Shown piece after piece: positions 37,640 to 47,829 of a stretch of DNA of 48,358 nt. Source of the stretch: Prorocentrum cordatum (lineage: Eukaryota > Sar > Dinophyceae > Prorocentrales > Prorocentraceae); contig CAUYUJ010015303.1 of NCBI GenBank assembly GCA_963575745.1, positions 121,970-170,327 on the forward strand, written 5' to 3'. The translations under genes and the position numbers were made by a program. Under the pieces are notes generated by a model. The model was given only the letters and a program-made list of their open reading frames with translations, was not told where the DNA came from and ran no database searches. The stretch's first letter is position 1; each line of letters begins with the position of its first letter.

Positions 37640-38075
37640 AGGATATGTAACATGTGGTCTTCTGGGCGCCCAGGCTGGACCACCTCTCGCGCAGCATCTG
37701 AGAGCTCAGAGTTGCGAGAATGTCTTGTGCGAAACAGGCCGGACCACCTTGCGCACGGCATCTCAGAGCTCAGAGTTGCAAGGATGTCTCAGGCGAGACG
37801 GGCCGGACCACCTCGCGCAGGGCATCTCAGAGCTCAGAAGTTCGAGGATGTCTCAGGCGAAACGGGCCGGACCACCTCTCGCGCGGCATCTCCGAAGTCA
37901 AAGTTTCGAGGATGTCTCAGGCGAAACGGGCCGGACCACCTCGCGCAAGGCATCGCAAAGCTCAGAGTTTCGAGGATGTCTCAGGCGAAACGGCCCGGAC
38001 CACCTCGCGCAAGGCACCTCGGGGCTCAGAGTTTCGAGGATGTCTCAAGCGAAACGGCCAGGACCACTGTCTCTG
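37640..38075 (+). repeat. 64-bp minisatellite, main array 2
   Basis: Six to seven units closely matching array 1 in the same order of variants, ending with the same CTCTGCTCCGACTTCCCTCGG and CAACAGCACCCCGTTCAGCA sequence found at 34965-35025. Arrays 1 and 2 are therefore copies of one larger segment. Confidence 0.9.
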
Positions 38076-38204
38076 CTCCGACTTCCCTCGGTCGGAGTTA
38101 GTTTCTACCACAACAGCACCCCGTTCAGCAAGCTGTTTGGGGAAATACTCCAAAATGGTCAAAAAAAATACTAAAAAAAGAGGCCCAATACGATTTCCTG
38201 ACTA

Positions 38205-38250
38205 TTTTTGAACATTCCTCCTGTAGAGGGACGGGCCCGACTTAACGATC
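38205..38250 (+). repeat. LINE-related motif fragment
   Basis: ACATTCCTCCTGTAGAGGGA...CCCGACTTAACGA, related to 33011-33045 in the LINE relic. It translates as NIPPVEGRARLN against NIPPAEGHTRLN there. Confidence 0.55.
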
Positions 38251-38525
38251 GGTGGAGGGGGCTGGCTGCCCCAGTGGGGCGGGGGGGCGGGGGGGGAATC
38301 GGCCCGGAATTGGCAACGAGCACCCGAGAGGGAAACCGCACGCTCACGGGGGGTGGGCTACGAGGCCCCATCGGAGAGGAATGGGCGATTGGTGGGAGGA
38401 GGAGGAGGAGGAGGAGGAGGAGGAGGAGGAGGCGTTTCCGCCCGGGCGATTCGGGCGCGTGTCCCCCCGTCGCCCGCTCGCGGCGACGCCCAGCGGGGCC
38501 CGCGACGCGGATCGTGTAGCCCGCG

Positions 38526-39650
38526 ATGCAGCAGGCGGACAACATGAGCCAGGCTATGGGGGGCTGCCCGAGAGCGAGGCGGCCCACAGCTCCATTGGCA
38601 TCGGCATCGGCATCGGCATCAGCAACAGCGCCCACTCGCCCCACAACAACCAGTACGCTCCGCGCCATGGAACTCGCAGCGATCGGGCCCACAGCAGCCC
38701 GTCGCGCGGCCCGACGCAGACGGATGCAAGCCTGCGAGGCCGCCCTCCGGAACCGCACCTCCGTAAAGAAAGGCAAAGCAACCATCGTCACGAAGTACAT
38801 CCTCGTCCAGGTCCCAGCTCAGACCGACCCGTTCTTTGGACACGAGTCCACCCTCAGCCTGCCGCCGCTGTCTCCCGCCACCCCCCACGAGAGGCGGGGG
38901 CCGCCTGCCAGGCCACCTGGGCACTGGAGCCAGGCCGAGGCAGCGGAAACGGGCCTCCGAGGAGCAGCCGCCCCCATCCGCCGGCTGCCGGCGCCCCGCG
39001 AGGGCCGCCGGCCACCAGCCGCCGCCGCTTCCCCCCCACGCGGCGTGCCCTCGGAGGCAGAGCGCCAGGCCCAGCCCCCACGGGAGGCCGCCGGCCGCCG
39101 CCCGCGGCCTTCGGAGGGGGCCGCCGCCGGCTGCTGCCCGACGCTGGCCGCTGCTGCCGCCGCGGCCCGCGGCAGCCGTCGCGCCACTGCCAGCCCTGGC
39201 GCAGAGGCGGCCGGCCCCGGCGCTGACCGGCACGGCGCGGACGACGACCCCGGCGCCAGCCAGCTCGCCGACCCGCACAGCGCCGAGCCGGCCCAGGAGG
39301 ACGGCGCCCCGCAGGAGGGGCGGCGCGTGCACTTCGCCCAGGACGCCGTCGGCCCGCAGGAGGGGCGGCGCGTGCACTTCGCCCCCTACCTCGAGGCACC
39401 GCTCCGCGACGGGCACGCCCAAGAGGCCGCGGGCCCACTGCTGGAGGGCTGCGCCCCCCACCTCGAGGACCCGCTCGGCGCCGACCAGGACCAAAAGGCT
39501 GGCAGCGCGCGGGACGGGCGGCGCGTGCACTTCGCCACCCAATTCGAGGATCCTCCGTCTCAACGATCCGCTCAACAGCGGAGGGAGGTGCATAGTGATC
39601 CGGAGCCCGTTCGCGGTTTCCTTCGAGGCGCACGGCGCCCGACACAATGA
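38526..39650 (+). CDS. Possible 374-aa basic protein with three RRVHF motifs
   Basis: This plus-strand open frame is not a simple repeat for most of its length. Residues 45-100 form a basic, plausibly folded segment ending VTKYILVQV. A long Pro/Ala/Arg-rich region follows, then an acidic C-terminal third. RRVHFA occurs at residues 266, 281 and 332, each preceded by Gly. RVxF is the docking motif of protein phosphatase 1 partners and RR-V-x-F-A is a good match, so a PP1-interacting protein is possible. The region is about 75% GC and the opposite strand is also open for 352 codons, so chance is not excluded. Start uncertain; introns cannot be judged. Function not assigned. Confidence 0.35.
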   Translation: MQQADNMSQAMGGCPRARRPTAPLASASASASATAPTRPTTTSTLRAMELAAIGPTAARRAARRRRMQACEAALRNRTSVKKGKATIVTKYILVQVPAQTDPFFGHESTLSLPPLSPATPHERRGPPARPPGHWSQAEAAETGLRGAAAPIRRLPAPREGRRPPAAAASPPRGVPSEAERQAQPPREAAGRRPRPSEGAAAGCCPTLAAAAAAARGSRRATASPGAEAAGPGADRHGADDDPGASQLADPHSAEPAQEDGAPQEGRRVHFAQDAVGPQEGRRVHFAPYLEAPLRDGHAQEAAGPLLEGCAPHLEDPLGADQDQKAGSARDGRRVHFATQFEDPPSQRSAQQRREVHSDPEPVRGFLRGARRPTQ

Positions 39651-39659
39651 ACACAGTGG

Positions 39660-40100
39660 TACCCGCGACGAAGGCACATGTGATACGGCGCCTATTTCAA
39701 TTACACCGCCTACATCAATTTCGTCTTCGATCAGTCTCTTCTCGCCCCCCCCACCTAACCTTCACATCCCCCCTCCTGCGGAGTCGGGACGGGCGGGGTG
39801 GTGCGAGGAGTTGTCTGGGCGGGAAGGGGAAACGCCCAGCTGACGGCGGCGCGGCGTTGGCCGCGCACCCGTGGCTTGCAACCTTCAAACAGGTGGCACG
39901 TTCCGCGTCCTCTCTTCCCTACCTCACCACAGGCCATTCGTCTTCCCCGACGATAGTTGCAGCTTGCCGCCTTCGTCTGGGGCGCGGCACCCTCAGAAGG
40001 GCCCCGCAAATGTTCTCCAATTCTTTCAAAGCCACCAGGGCATTGACCAAGCAGCCCCACCTCCTTCCCCTCCCGACTGCCAGATCTTAAGGGCGAACTG
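39660..40100. other. Unassigned
   Basis: Mixed-composition sequence with short open frames and no recognisable domain or repeat. Confidence 0.4.
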
Positions 40101-40104
40101 CCAC

Positions 40105-40660
40105 CGCTGAAATCAGCACATCATTCGCACAGCCATCAGGGCAACTGCGAAAATTCGGCAGAGCTGAGACAGCAAAAGCAGCCACCAGGGCAACTGTGCA
40201 GAATGCGACAGCAACAGCAGCCATAAGGACAACTGTGCAGAATGCGTTCTGAACGCAGCCTTTCGCCAGCTGAGTCACAGGATGGCTGGAGGCCCTCGCA
40301 GCCAGTTTCCACAGCCATCAGGGCACCTACAATCCCTACAGCCATCAGGGCAACTGCTCTTAATTCGGCAGAGCTGAGGCAGCAACAACAGCCATCAGGG
40401 CAACTTGTGCAGCACGAGACAGTAACAGCAGCCATCAGGGCAAGTCTGCAACATGCGGTCTGAACGCAACCTTTGGCCAGCCGAGTCGCAGGGGGCTGGA
40501 GGCCCCGCAGCCAGCTCCCACAGCCATCAAGGCACCAGCCATCAGGGCAACCGCTCGTAATTCGGCCAGGGCGGAAACTGTAACAGCGCCACCAGGGCAG
40601 CTGTTCAGAATGCGGCCAGAGAACCCTTGGCCACAGTCGCAGCAACAGCCATAGGGCAGC
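40105..40660 (+). repeat. Degenerate tandem repeat (CAGCCATCAGGGCAACTG type)
   Basis: CAGCCATCAGGGCAACT or close variants recur about every 30-60 bp, alternating with GCAGAATGCG-type segments. A longer duplicated block (CTGAACGCAGCCTTTCGCCAG / CTGAACGCAACCTTTGGCCAG) lies at about 40246 and 40458, giving a ~212 bp higher-order period. Confidence 0.8.
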
Positions 40661-41440
40661 TGCCAGTGATCAGGCCTGCACTTGCTGGAGGCCCACCCCG
40701 CAGCCACATGGGCAGGAGGCCGACCCCCACCCAACATCCTCGGCAACCCTCAGCACCTGCCCCCCCCCATCCTCTGACCACGTGGGCGCCCCCGAAGGAC
40801 AGACCCAGGGCACCACCAGCAGGGCACCGACCCCAAGAGGTCGGGGGACCCAAATGGGGGGGGGGGCCCAAGACGGGGCCCAAAGGGGTCCACCAACGCC
40901 TGCCAGCTGTGCAGCCCCGCATCCAACCTCGACTCAATCTCCACCTTTTATGATGTTTTGTTGATGTACCTGATGACCTCTCCTCCTGTCCCCTCCTCGC
41001 GGACAGGGGTCGAGCCCCGCAGTTTTTCCCCCAGGGGGGGGGGGGGGCGACGGCCCCCCCCCCGGGGGAAGCGGCAGCGTCATCACGATTCTCGTGCCGA
41101 CAGGAACCAGGAACCAGGAGGGGGGGGGACTGAGGAGGTGGAGGAGGAGTCTGCTTCGCCGCACCGCACTGCCAGGGTTTTTCTTTTACGTTTCACCTCA
41201 CCGACGCGGCCACCGCGTGACAGAGGAAGGGCGGGGGTTGGGCGGGGGGGACGTGATGGTGGAGGATGGGCGCTGTACGGGTACGGATTCGCTTGGAGAT
41301 GCCACGACGCTTCGGCCGAGCGCCCCGCTTTTCTCTCCATCGCAGCTGCTCCGACAGATGTTTACCCCCGCTCTCACCTCTTTGTGTTTCTCACCTTTTC
41401 CCTAATGAGCTCCCCCTTCCGCCCAGGTCCTTGCCGGGTG
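40661..41440. other. Unassigned GC-rich sequence with G-runs
   Basis: G-runs at about 40855-40866 and 41034-41047, the second followed by a C-run (41054-41063) that could form a local hairpin. No gene supported. Confidence 0.45.
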
Positions 41441-41479
41441 GGAGGGGCAGGACAGGTGTCAGACATCGTCTCTTTCAGC

Positions 41480-41605
41480 CGTTAGCAGCAGCAGCAGCAC
41501 CAGCAGCAGCACCAGCAGCAGCAGCAGGAGGAGGGGGAGGGGGAGGGGGAGGAGGGGAGGAGAAGCAGGAGGAGGAGGAGCAGGAGGAAGAGGAGGAGGG
41601 GCTAG
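41480..41605. repeat. CAG and GGA microsatellites
   Basis: AGCAGC/ACCAGC run (41485-41530) passing into GGA/GGGGGA (41527-41605). Confidence 0.9.
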
Positions 41606-41745
41606 AGGCTCCGGAGAAGGCTCCCCACGACGGCAGGAGGCGGCCTTGGCGGAGCCCCCCTCCCCGTGGGGACTACGCCGCCGCCGCCGCCCCCCGTCTT
41701 CGAGCTTCCACGGGGTGGATGAGGAGTCCGCGCAAGCACAGACCG

Positions 41746-41884
41746 CCACATGCGAACCCTACCCCTACCCCCCACAATTTCTGAGGGGGAGGGGGGGTTC
41801 ACTTCGCTCGAGAGCTTCCGAACGAAGTGAACCCAGCCCTCCCCCTCAGAAATCGTGGGGGGTAGGGGTAGGGTTCGCATGTGG
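41746..41884. repeat. Foldback element, copy 2 (well preserved)
   Basis: 139 bp. The outer arms (CCACATGCGAACCCTACCCC... and its reverse complement ending GGGTTCGCATGTGG) pair perfectly over about 28 bp. A second nested inverted pair (GGTTCACTTCG / CGAAGTGAACC) lies around the centre. AGTCCGCGC occurs on both sides (41725 and 41891) and could mark an insertion duplication, though not immediately adjacent on the left. Related to 112-254. Confidence 0.8.
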
Positions 41885-41885
41885 C

Positions 41886-43084
41886 CCCCCTAGTCCGCGC
41901 GGACTTCCTGAATCGGCGCTAGAGGCCCCTGGCATCCAATCTCTCGAACAAAAACTGTTTGGTTTGGTAAGTGTTCGTCGTTTTCGGCCTTCGGGGGGCC
42001 TCGCCAGACACTGGACCGTCGAACACGCAGCTTAGGAGAAAGAGAAAGAAACGCCCCCCCACCCCCCCCTAGAAAGGCTCGGGACCTCCGGGGGCCCCGC
42101 ATCGAAAAAACAAGACCATAGGATGTCTCGGATGGATCCCCCTCTGCCGCGCGAAGCCCGTCAATGGGCGGCGCCTCCGGCGACGCCTGGGGGGGCTCAG
42201 CGCAGATCCGAGGAGTCCGCACGGAACTCTAGAAAGTTGGCAATGCCAGTTTCCTTCTTCTCGGCGGCGATCGAGGGGGGAAGTGAGAAGGAGAAGGCCT
42301 TTTCAGAAGGCTCGAAGTCCCCTGGCCTTCTGAGAAGATTTCTAATGCTTCCCCGAAACCCCAAAAAACCTCTCAGAATGCGCGAGGACTTCTCAGAAGT
42401 CCCGCCGCCTTCTGAGAAGGCCTTCTCCTTCTCTTTTCCCCCACCCCGCTCGCCGCCGATCTTCGGCGCAGGCGTCCTCGGACGACACGTTGCCCTCGCT
42501 GGTGCCGTGGCGAACGAGCCGGCGGCGGCAGCATGGGGCGGACGTCCCTAGGAGGGGCCGCCGCATGCATCCAGGGGTTCCGATCGCCGAGGCTCCCCGA
42601 CGAGCACGTGCAAGGCATCCCCCAGACGTCCGACCGCGGGAATTCTCCACATGGCCCCCCAAAAATCTGAACCTCTTCCCGGGGATCGCGTCTTCACTCT
42701 GGGTCGTTTTCTCACGGCCACAAGCCCGGAGGCCGAAAATTCGCCGACCCAGTCGGCGTGTGTGAAAGGCCCTTCGACGCGGGGCCACCCCAACCCAAAC
42801 TGAATCACGCCAGCCTCATTTGAATCGTCGCCGACGTAAAAGGAGATCGAACAAACAAGGGGGATCGTCAATGGGAAGCCACTTCCCTTTGTTCGTTCCC
42901 TTGGGCGGGGGGGGTCCCAGGGGAGGTCCCGGGAAAGGGCCCCGGGGGGGATCCCTGGGGGATCCTGGGGGCTGGTCCCCCGGGGGGTGCCAGAGGGTTG
43001 TGACCCCTCCTCAGCTGGGGGTTTTCCCCCTCGGCTTCCGCCTCCCAGACGCCCGACCTCGACAAGGCAGACGTATCGCCTCCT
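41886..43084. other. Unassigned region with CTTCTGAGAAG palindromes
   Basis: The palindrome CTTCTGAGAAG or a near copy recurs at about 42302-42312 (CTTTTCAGAAG), 42327-42337, 42389-42399 (CTTCTCAGAAG) and 42409-42419. G-run-rich sequence follows at 42905-42985. No gene supported. Confidence 0.5.
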
Positions 43085-43990
43085 CTTTACGAATTAGTAT
43101 TAATATTCGTATTCACTAATATGAGCCATATTAGTACTAGCAATACTATTATTCATAGTACGTATATGATTAGTATTATTATCATTATTAGTAGTACTGT
43201 TCTAATCCATACTACTAAAAATACGACGAATGATAAAAATGGCATGATTCGGATTCCTGCTGTTATCATGATCAATAGTATGAGAAATCGTATTATCATT
43301 CGCGTTGGTATCCCGATTATTGTGATTACTAGTTTTCTTCTGCAAATTCGTTCCATGATTGGTATTCCTGTATCATTTGTGCATGGTGATTTGTTCCATG
43401 CGTAGTGTTGCTAGTACCATGAATGTTACAAATAGTATCCGTATCAATTGCGATTATAGTAGCATTACGATTGTAAAATTTACTTTTCGTCGTATCCGTA
43501 GTATTAAGGTTGTCATTCACTTATTAGTATGTCAGATATCCTTGTGTAGCATTCGTACTAGTACTGCTAATATATGTACTGGTATTATGTGTATAATATT
43601 GTTATTACGGTTGACCATATGTGATATATGTTTCGTACTGTTGTACATGTTGCGGTTGTAAATTGAAAGCTTGTATATATTATCATTAGTAATCGTCCTC
43701 ATCCTCTTCGGAGCTTTCTCATTAGAAGTATTGTTGCTAGTTGTTGTAGTATTATTGCTCTTCGCAACCACCAAAAAGTTCACAAGATTATCCGGTGCAT
43801 TGTTCACCGTCTTCGCATTTGTATTATGAGTACGGCTGATACTGTCGTATGGATTACACACCGTATGTTCGGAAATATGTTTTAAATTCGTCTATGAGTC
43901 TGTTTCTTGATATTATCGCGATTGGCATTAGGCTTCGCCTTCTTATTGTTAGTATTGGTGGTACCATTAACCGTCTTGTTAGTATAGCGA
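43085..43990 (-). pseudogene. AT-rich island with broken Asn/Thr-rich frames
   Basis: Composition drops abruptly from very GC-rich to roughly two-thirds A+T for 0.9 kb, then returns. TAGTATTA/ATTAGTA-like words are frequent. On the minus strand, Asn/Thr-rich low-complexity frames run in sequence but in different phases: 43861-43532, 43520-43329 and stretches before and after. This looks like a decayed AT-rich, Asn-rich coding segment or a degenerate AAT-type repeat. Origin unknown. Confidence 0.4.
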
Positions 43991-45479
43991 GTTGCTTAAC
44001 TGCGTTATTACTGCTGGGCCAGGCACCAACAACTCTCCGCGCGGCACTGCGCGCGCCTCGCGACCGGGGGGGCGGCGGCGGAAGACGCGGCGCCCGCGGC
44101 GGCCCCTCCGGCCGCGGGCCCGACAGCGACGGGCGGCGGCGGGGGCCCAGCACCTCCAGCGGGGGGAGGCCGCCAGCCTCCCTAATTCTCATCCTCCTCA
44201 GCCAGCGCACCAGCACGCGGGCCCTCGGCTCTGGCCCGGCGCCTCGGCGAGCCGCTGCAGGCCGCCCCGGCCGCCCCTGCAGCCAGGCATCCATCTGCTC
44301 GCGTCTCGAAATCTCGCCATCTTCCAGGCGGCGGCATGCCCCGGCCCGAGCGGCGGCAGGTTGCAGCAGCTCCGACTGGACCGGCGCGGCGGCGATCGCC
44401 GACTGCGCCGCGCTGGGGGGTTGCGCCATCAGCGCCCAGGCCAACTGCGCGGGCAGGTGTTCTCCTCCTTCCGCGTTGGCGCAGCCGTCATCGGTGGCCC
44501 CGCGCAACCTCCACGCCTCCTGCGCCAGCAGCGGTCGGACAGCCAGCCCCAGGCCCCTCGGGCCAACGATCAGGGCCTCGCCCAGGCCCCCCCTCAAGTT
44601 GCATCGCGGGGCGGGGCCGTAGATACCGCGGACCAATTTCTCGGCGCCGCCCTGAGCGCCACGCCAGCGGCCAGCCAGGCGCGGCGAACCGCCCGCTCGC
44701 CCCGCGGCCGCGCGCGGCCCCCGCTCGAACACCCCGTGCCCCCCAGTCTCCTAATGCTCTGGGGTGACCCAGTGGACTGGCTCGGGGGCGCGAAGTCCCG
44801 CGGCCCCGCGGAGCGCGCGAGCCACCCATCCGCCAGGGGCGCCCCACCCGCGCCGCCAGCATTTACGCCTTTCGCTGGGCGACGGCCTCCCCCACGTCCT
44901 CCAGCATCGCCCCATCCGCGCTGGCCCCCCGGCCCCGCCCTCGCAGCGGCGCCGGCGCCCGAGCAGGGGCGGCACCTGGCGGGGCGCCCAGCTGCAAGCC
45001 CCGCGGCGCCGACGCCCCGGCGCGGGCGAGACCTTCGGCCAGCTCCACGCAAGCGCGATCCTCCCGCGGCGCCCGCAAGAACTCCTCGTCCAGATGCGGC
45101 GAGCTGTCTGGCCAGCAGGCTGCTCGCCCGGGCGCCGAGGGCAAGGACGCCGCGGCGGCGGCCCACCAGGGTCGCGCCCACCTCGAGGATGGCTCACGGG
45201 GCCGCTAGCACCCGCGGCTCCAAAGCCGAGCGGGCCCGCCCGCCCTCGCGCCGGGCTCGCCCGCTGGGCCGCGACTTGCCAGTCCTCGCGGCCCGCGAGC
45301 GCAATCGCGCGGACCCGCCTCGCGCGCGCGGCCTCCAGCAGCTCCTCCCGCGCGGGCTGGACGTCCACCCTCGCGAAGCCCACGGCGGCCATGGGCCTCT
45401 TCGCCTCCTCGTCGGTCTCGCGAGAGATCATGTCTCTGGCGACGTTGCGATCGACGTTGACGCAGGGCGCGAGCAGCTA
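43991..45479. other. Very GC-rich region, probably remnants of the downstream RT element
   Basis: Open on both strands because of composition. On the minus strand it would be the 3' continuation of the RT relic at 45480-46770, but I see no motif strong enough to place. No independent gene is supported. Confidence 0.35.
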
Positions 45480-46770
45480 AAAGCCCAGACTCGTCGAGGT
45501 AACCGAACCCAACAGCCTTTCGAGGCGCTGGACCGCGCGGCCACAAGGGCGCCGAGCGCGGATCCGGCTGCGGACGCCCCGGCTGCCCCCAACGTCGATC
45601 GCCAGGCGAACCCCGCAGTCCTTGCCCCCAGCGCCGCGAAGCTGACCACGCATAAGAATTCCCCAGGGGCGACGGTCAGCACGTAGTTGTATGATCCCGC
45701 AGTGGCTTGCAGCGCGTCCAAGTAGGCCCGGCGGCCCTGTCTGGCACTGCAACGCGCGCCCAACTCGACCTGGCCTGCGAACTCCATCGCGGCGTCGCCC
45801 CCGAGCCACGCCACTCGCTCGGCCAAGCTCGGGGGGGCGAAGCGCCCCCGAGGGCGACGCAGCCCCTCCAGCGCTGCGACGAAAGACGCCTCCCAATATT
45901 CCCGCCTGGCAACCAGTACGCGCATCACCTCCGCGCTGCCCCGCAAGTGGCGGCACCTGGCCCCGACCTCGGACGGGGTGCTCGGCGGGCAGGCGCGCGG
46001 CCCGCCTGGCGCGGCCCAGGCCGGCAACTGGTCGACAGCTCTGTCTGGAGCGCGGGCCGCACCGCGACCGCGCGCGCGCCGACCCCCCCCCCCAGTTGCT
46101 GGAGCATCTCGAGGGGCGCGCGGCGGCTGCCCAGGTCGAACGCGCCCTGGCGCAGGGCGCAGACGGCCTTCGAGATCTCGGGCTCCGGCATGCCCGACAC
46201 CACGCATGCCGAATCCAGCTCGAGCCCCCAGACGGCCCGGCGCTCCACGAAGCGGCCATCCACGCCCAGCTTCTCGACGTTGATCGCGCGCGGGGCAGCG
46301 CCCCCCTCCGCCCAACCGGGAGCGCGGCCGCTCACCGAGGGCGTCAGCCCAAGCTCGGGCTCGGTAAGAACCCTATCGCCCATAGAACACTAGTCGGCGA
46401 AGGCCACCGCGTCGCGCTGGGCCTCCAGCGGGGGGGGCCGGCTCTGATGGAAGGCCTGCAACCCTTGCCCGCGCGATCCACTCGCCCGGATCGCCCGCGA
46501 AACCGAGCGCCAGGGCCAGGTGGGCCACCGCGACGCCAACATCCACCCCAAGGCACTCGCCGCCCAGGCCGACGGCGAACAGCCAAACATCGCCACGTCG
46601 GATCCTGATCAGCTCGAACGCCGCCTTAATGTTGCGCTTGGGGAGCAGCGCCAGCAGCCCCAGACAACGAGCTCGCCATCGCACCAATCGGCGGGCGACC
46701 TCGCGATGGCGAGGCTGCTTCGCTGGCGGGCGGCCGGTCTTCGCGCGCTTCGCATCGGCGTCGCGCACGT
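45480..46770 (-). pseudogene. Decayed reverse-transcriptase-like gene of a dinoflagellate retroelement type
   Basis: Motifs run in order through three frames. KAAFELIRI..GDVWLFAV then GVDVGVAVAHLALALGF (frame of 46768-46373) corresponds to the palm 'AFK.I.....D...F' and 'FG...sP' segment. An in-frame stop (TAG) and SMGD sit at about 46380-46395, where YVDD is expected. LTEPELGL, INVEKLG, WGLELD and AFDLGSRRAPLEMLQQLGG follow in the frame of 46383-45925. EYWEASFVAALEGL and WLGGDAA lie in a third frame. From memory this order matches a widespread RT-plus-RNase-H-like protein family in dinoflagellate gene sets; I cannot verify it here. Frame breaks fall near homopolymers (G7 at about 46431, C11 at about 46084), so sequencing error could explain some, but the stop and lost catalytic Asp point to a pseudogene. 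Confidence 0.6.
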
Positions 46771-46949
46771 CGTTGATCGACCGGCCCTCCGCGCTCAGCG
46801 CGCGGTCCAGGCTCTGCTTCGGGACCCTCCCCTGCGGGCTCTCGAACGCATCCTCGAACCTGGGCGAGTCCGCCCATGCCGGCAGAGGACGCCCCCCCGC
46901 GCGCCCCCCAAACCCTCGCGCGCGCCTCCTCCCGGTGCTCGCCCGCTGA

Positions 46950-47829
46950 AGCGCGGGGGGGGCCCGCCCGCGGAACGGGTACTCTCCGCGTCCAGTTTGA
47001 CGCCCTCCTCAGCCTGGCGCCAAGGCCAAGGATACGCATTATTGGTAAGCCCTCGAGAGCTTGCACACTCCACCCCCAAGTTCGTTCTGCACTATCGCGA
47101 ACCCGTAGGCGACCCACCCGGGCCGCGGCAGCTGGACACGGCTCTGGGCTGCCGTCTGCCAGTGAGGGTCTCCCAGCGTGCACGCCAGGTCCGTGGGGCA
47201 CGTCAGGTTGGCCCCAGCCTCTGGACCCCCAGCGGAGAGCAGCGCCACCTCGCTGCAGTGGTGCAGTGATTGTTTCGCAACAGATCGGCATTTCTTATGC
47301 AACCCAGGTTTTCTGCTTTGGTCGGGTGGCACACCAAGGCTTCCAGGGGCGCAGCTGGCCAGGGGGCGGCGCCCTGGCTCGCAAGCTCAACCTGGGTCGC
47401 CTCGAACGCGGCCGCTGCCTGCGGCAAGGCCGCCAGCGTGTTTCCAATAGAGGAGAGAGCGCGTTTCACGGGCGCTTGCTTTGGGAATATTCGGCGGCGG
47501 GATTCGAGCTCGGGGGCGAGCCCCCCCCCAACACTCGGCGACGTCGATCAGAACCAGGGGGGCCCCCCTCCCCCCCACTCCCCACCTGCTCCCAAGGGGG
47601 GACGGGGGGGGTTCAAACTCTCCCCCCCGCGCCGGCGCCGGCGCCAGCGCCGGCGCCAGCCGCTGGCGGCCGCCAGCAGCGCCGACGGCGGGGACGCAGC
47701 GACGATGACCAGAGGCAGCCCAAGAGGGGGGAGGGTCCGAACCTCCCCCCCACCCCGCGCCGGCGCCGGCGCCGGCGCTGGCGACGGCCAGCAGCGCTGG
47801 CGCTGGCGCCGCCGACGGCGGGGACGCAG
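46950..47829. other. Unassigned GC-rich spacer
   Basis: No gene supported. It contains GCCGGCGCCGGCGCC-type GC palindromic runs at 47630-47665 and 47758-47785, and C-runs near 47520-47580. Confidence 0.4.

Noticed and set aside
43992-45686. 564-codon plus-strand frame in the GC-rich region
   Set aside because: Both strands are open due to GC content; the minus strand carries recognisable RT motifs over its distal part, so this is a shadow.
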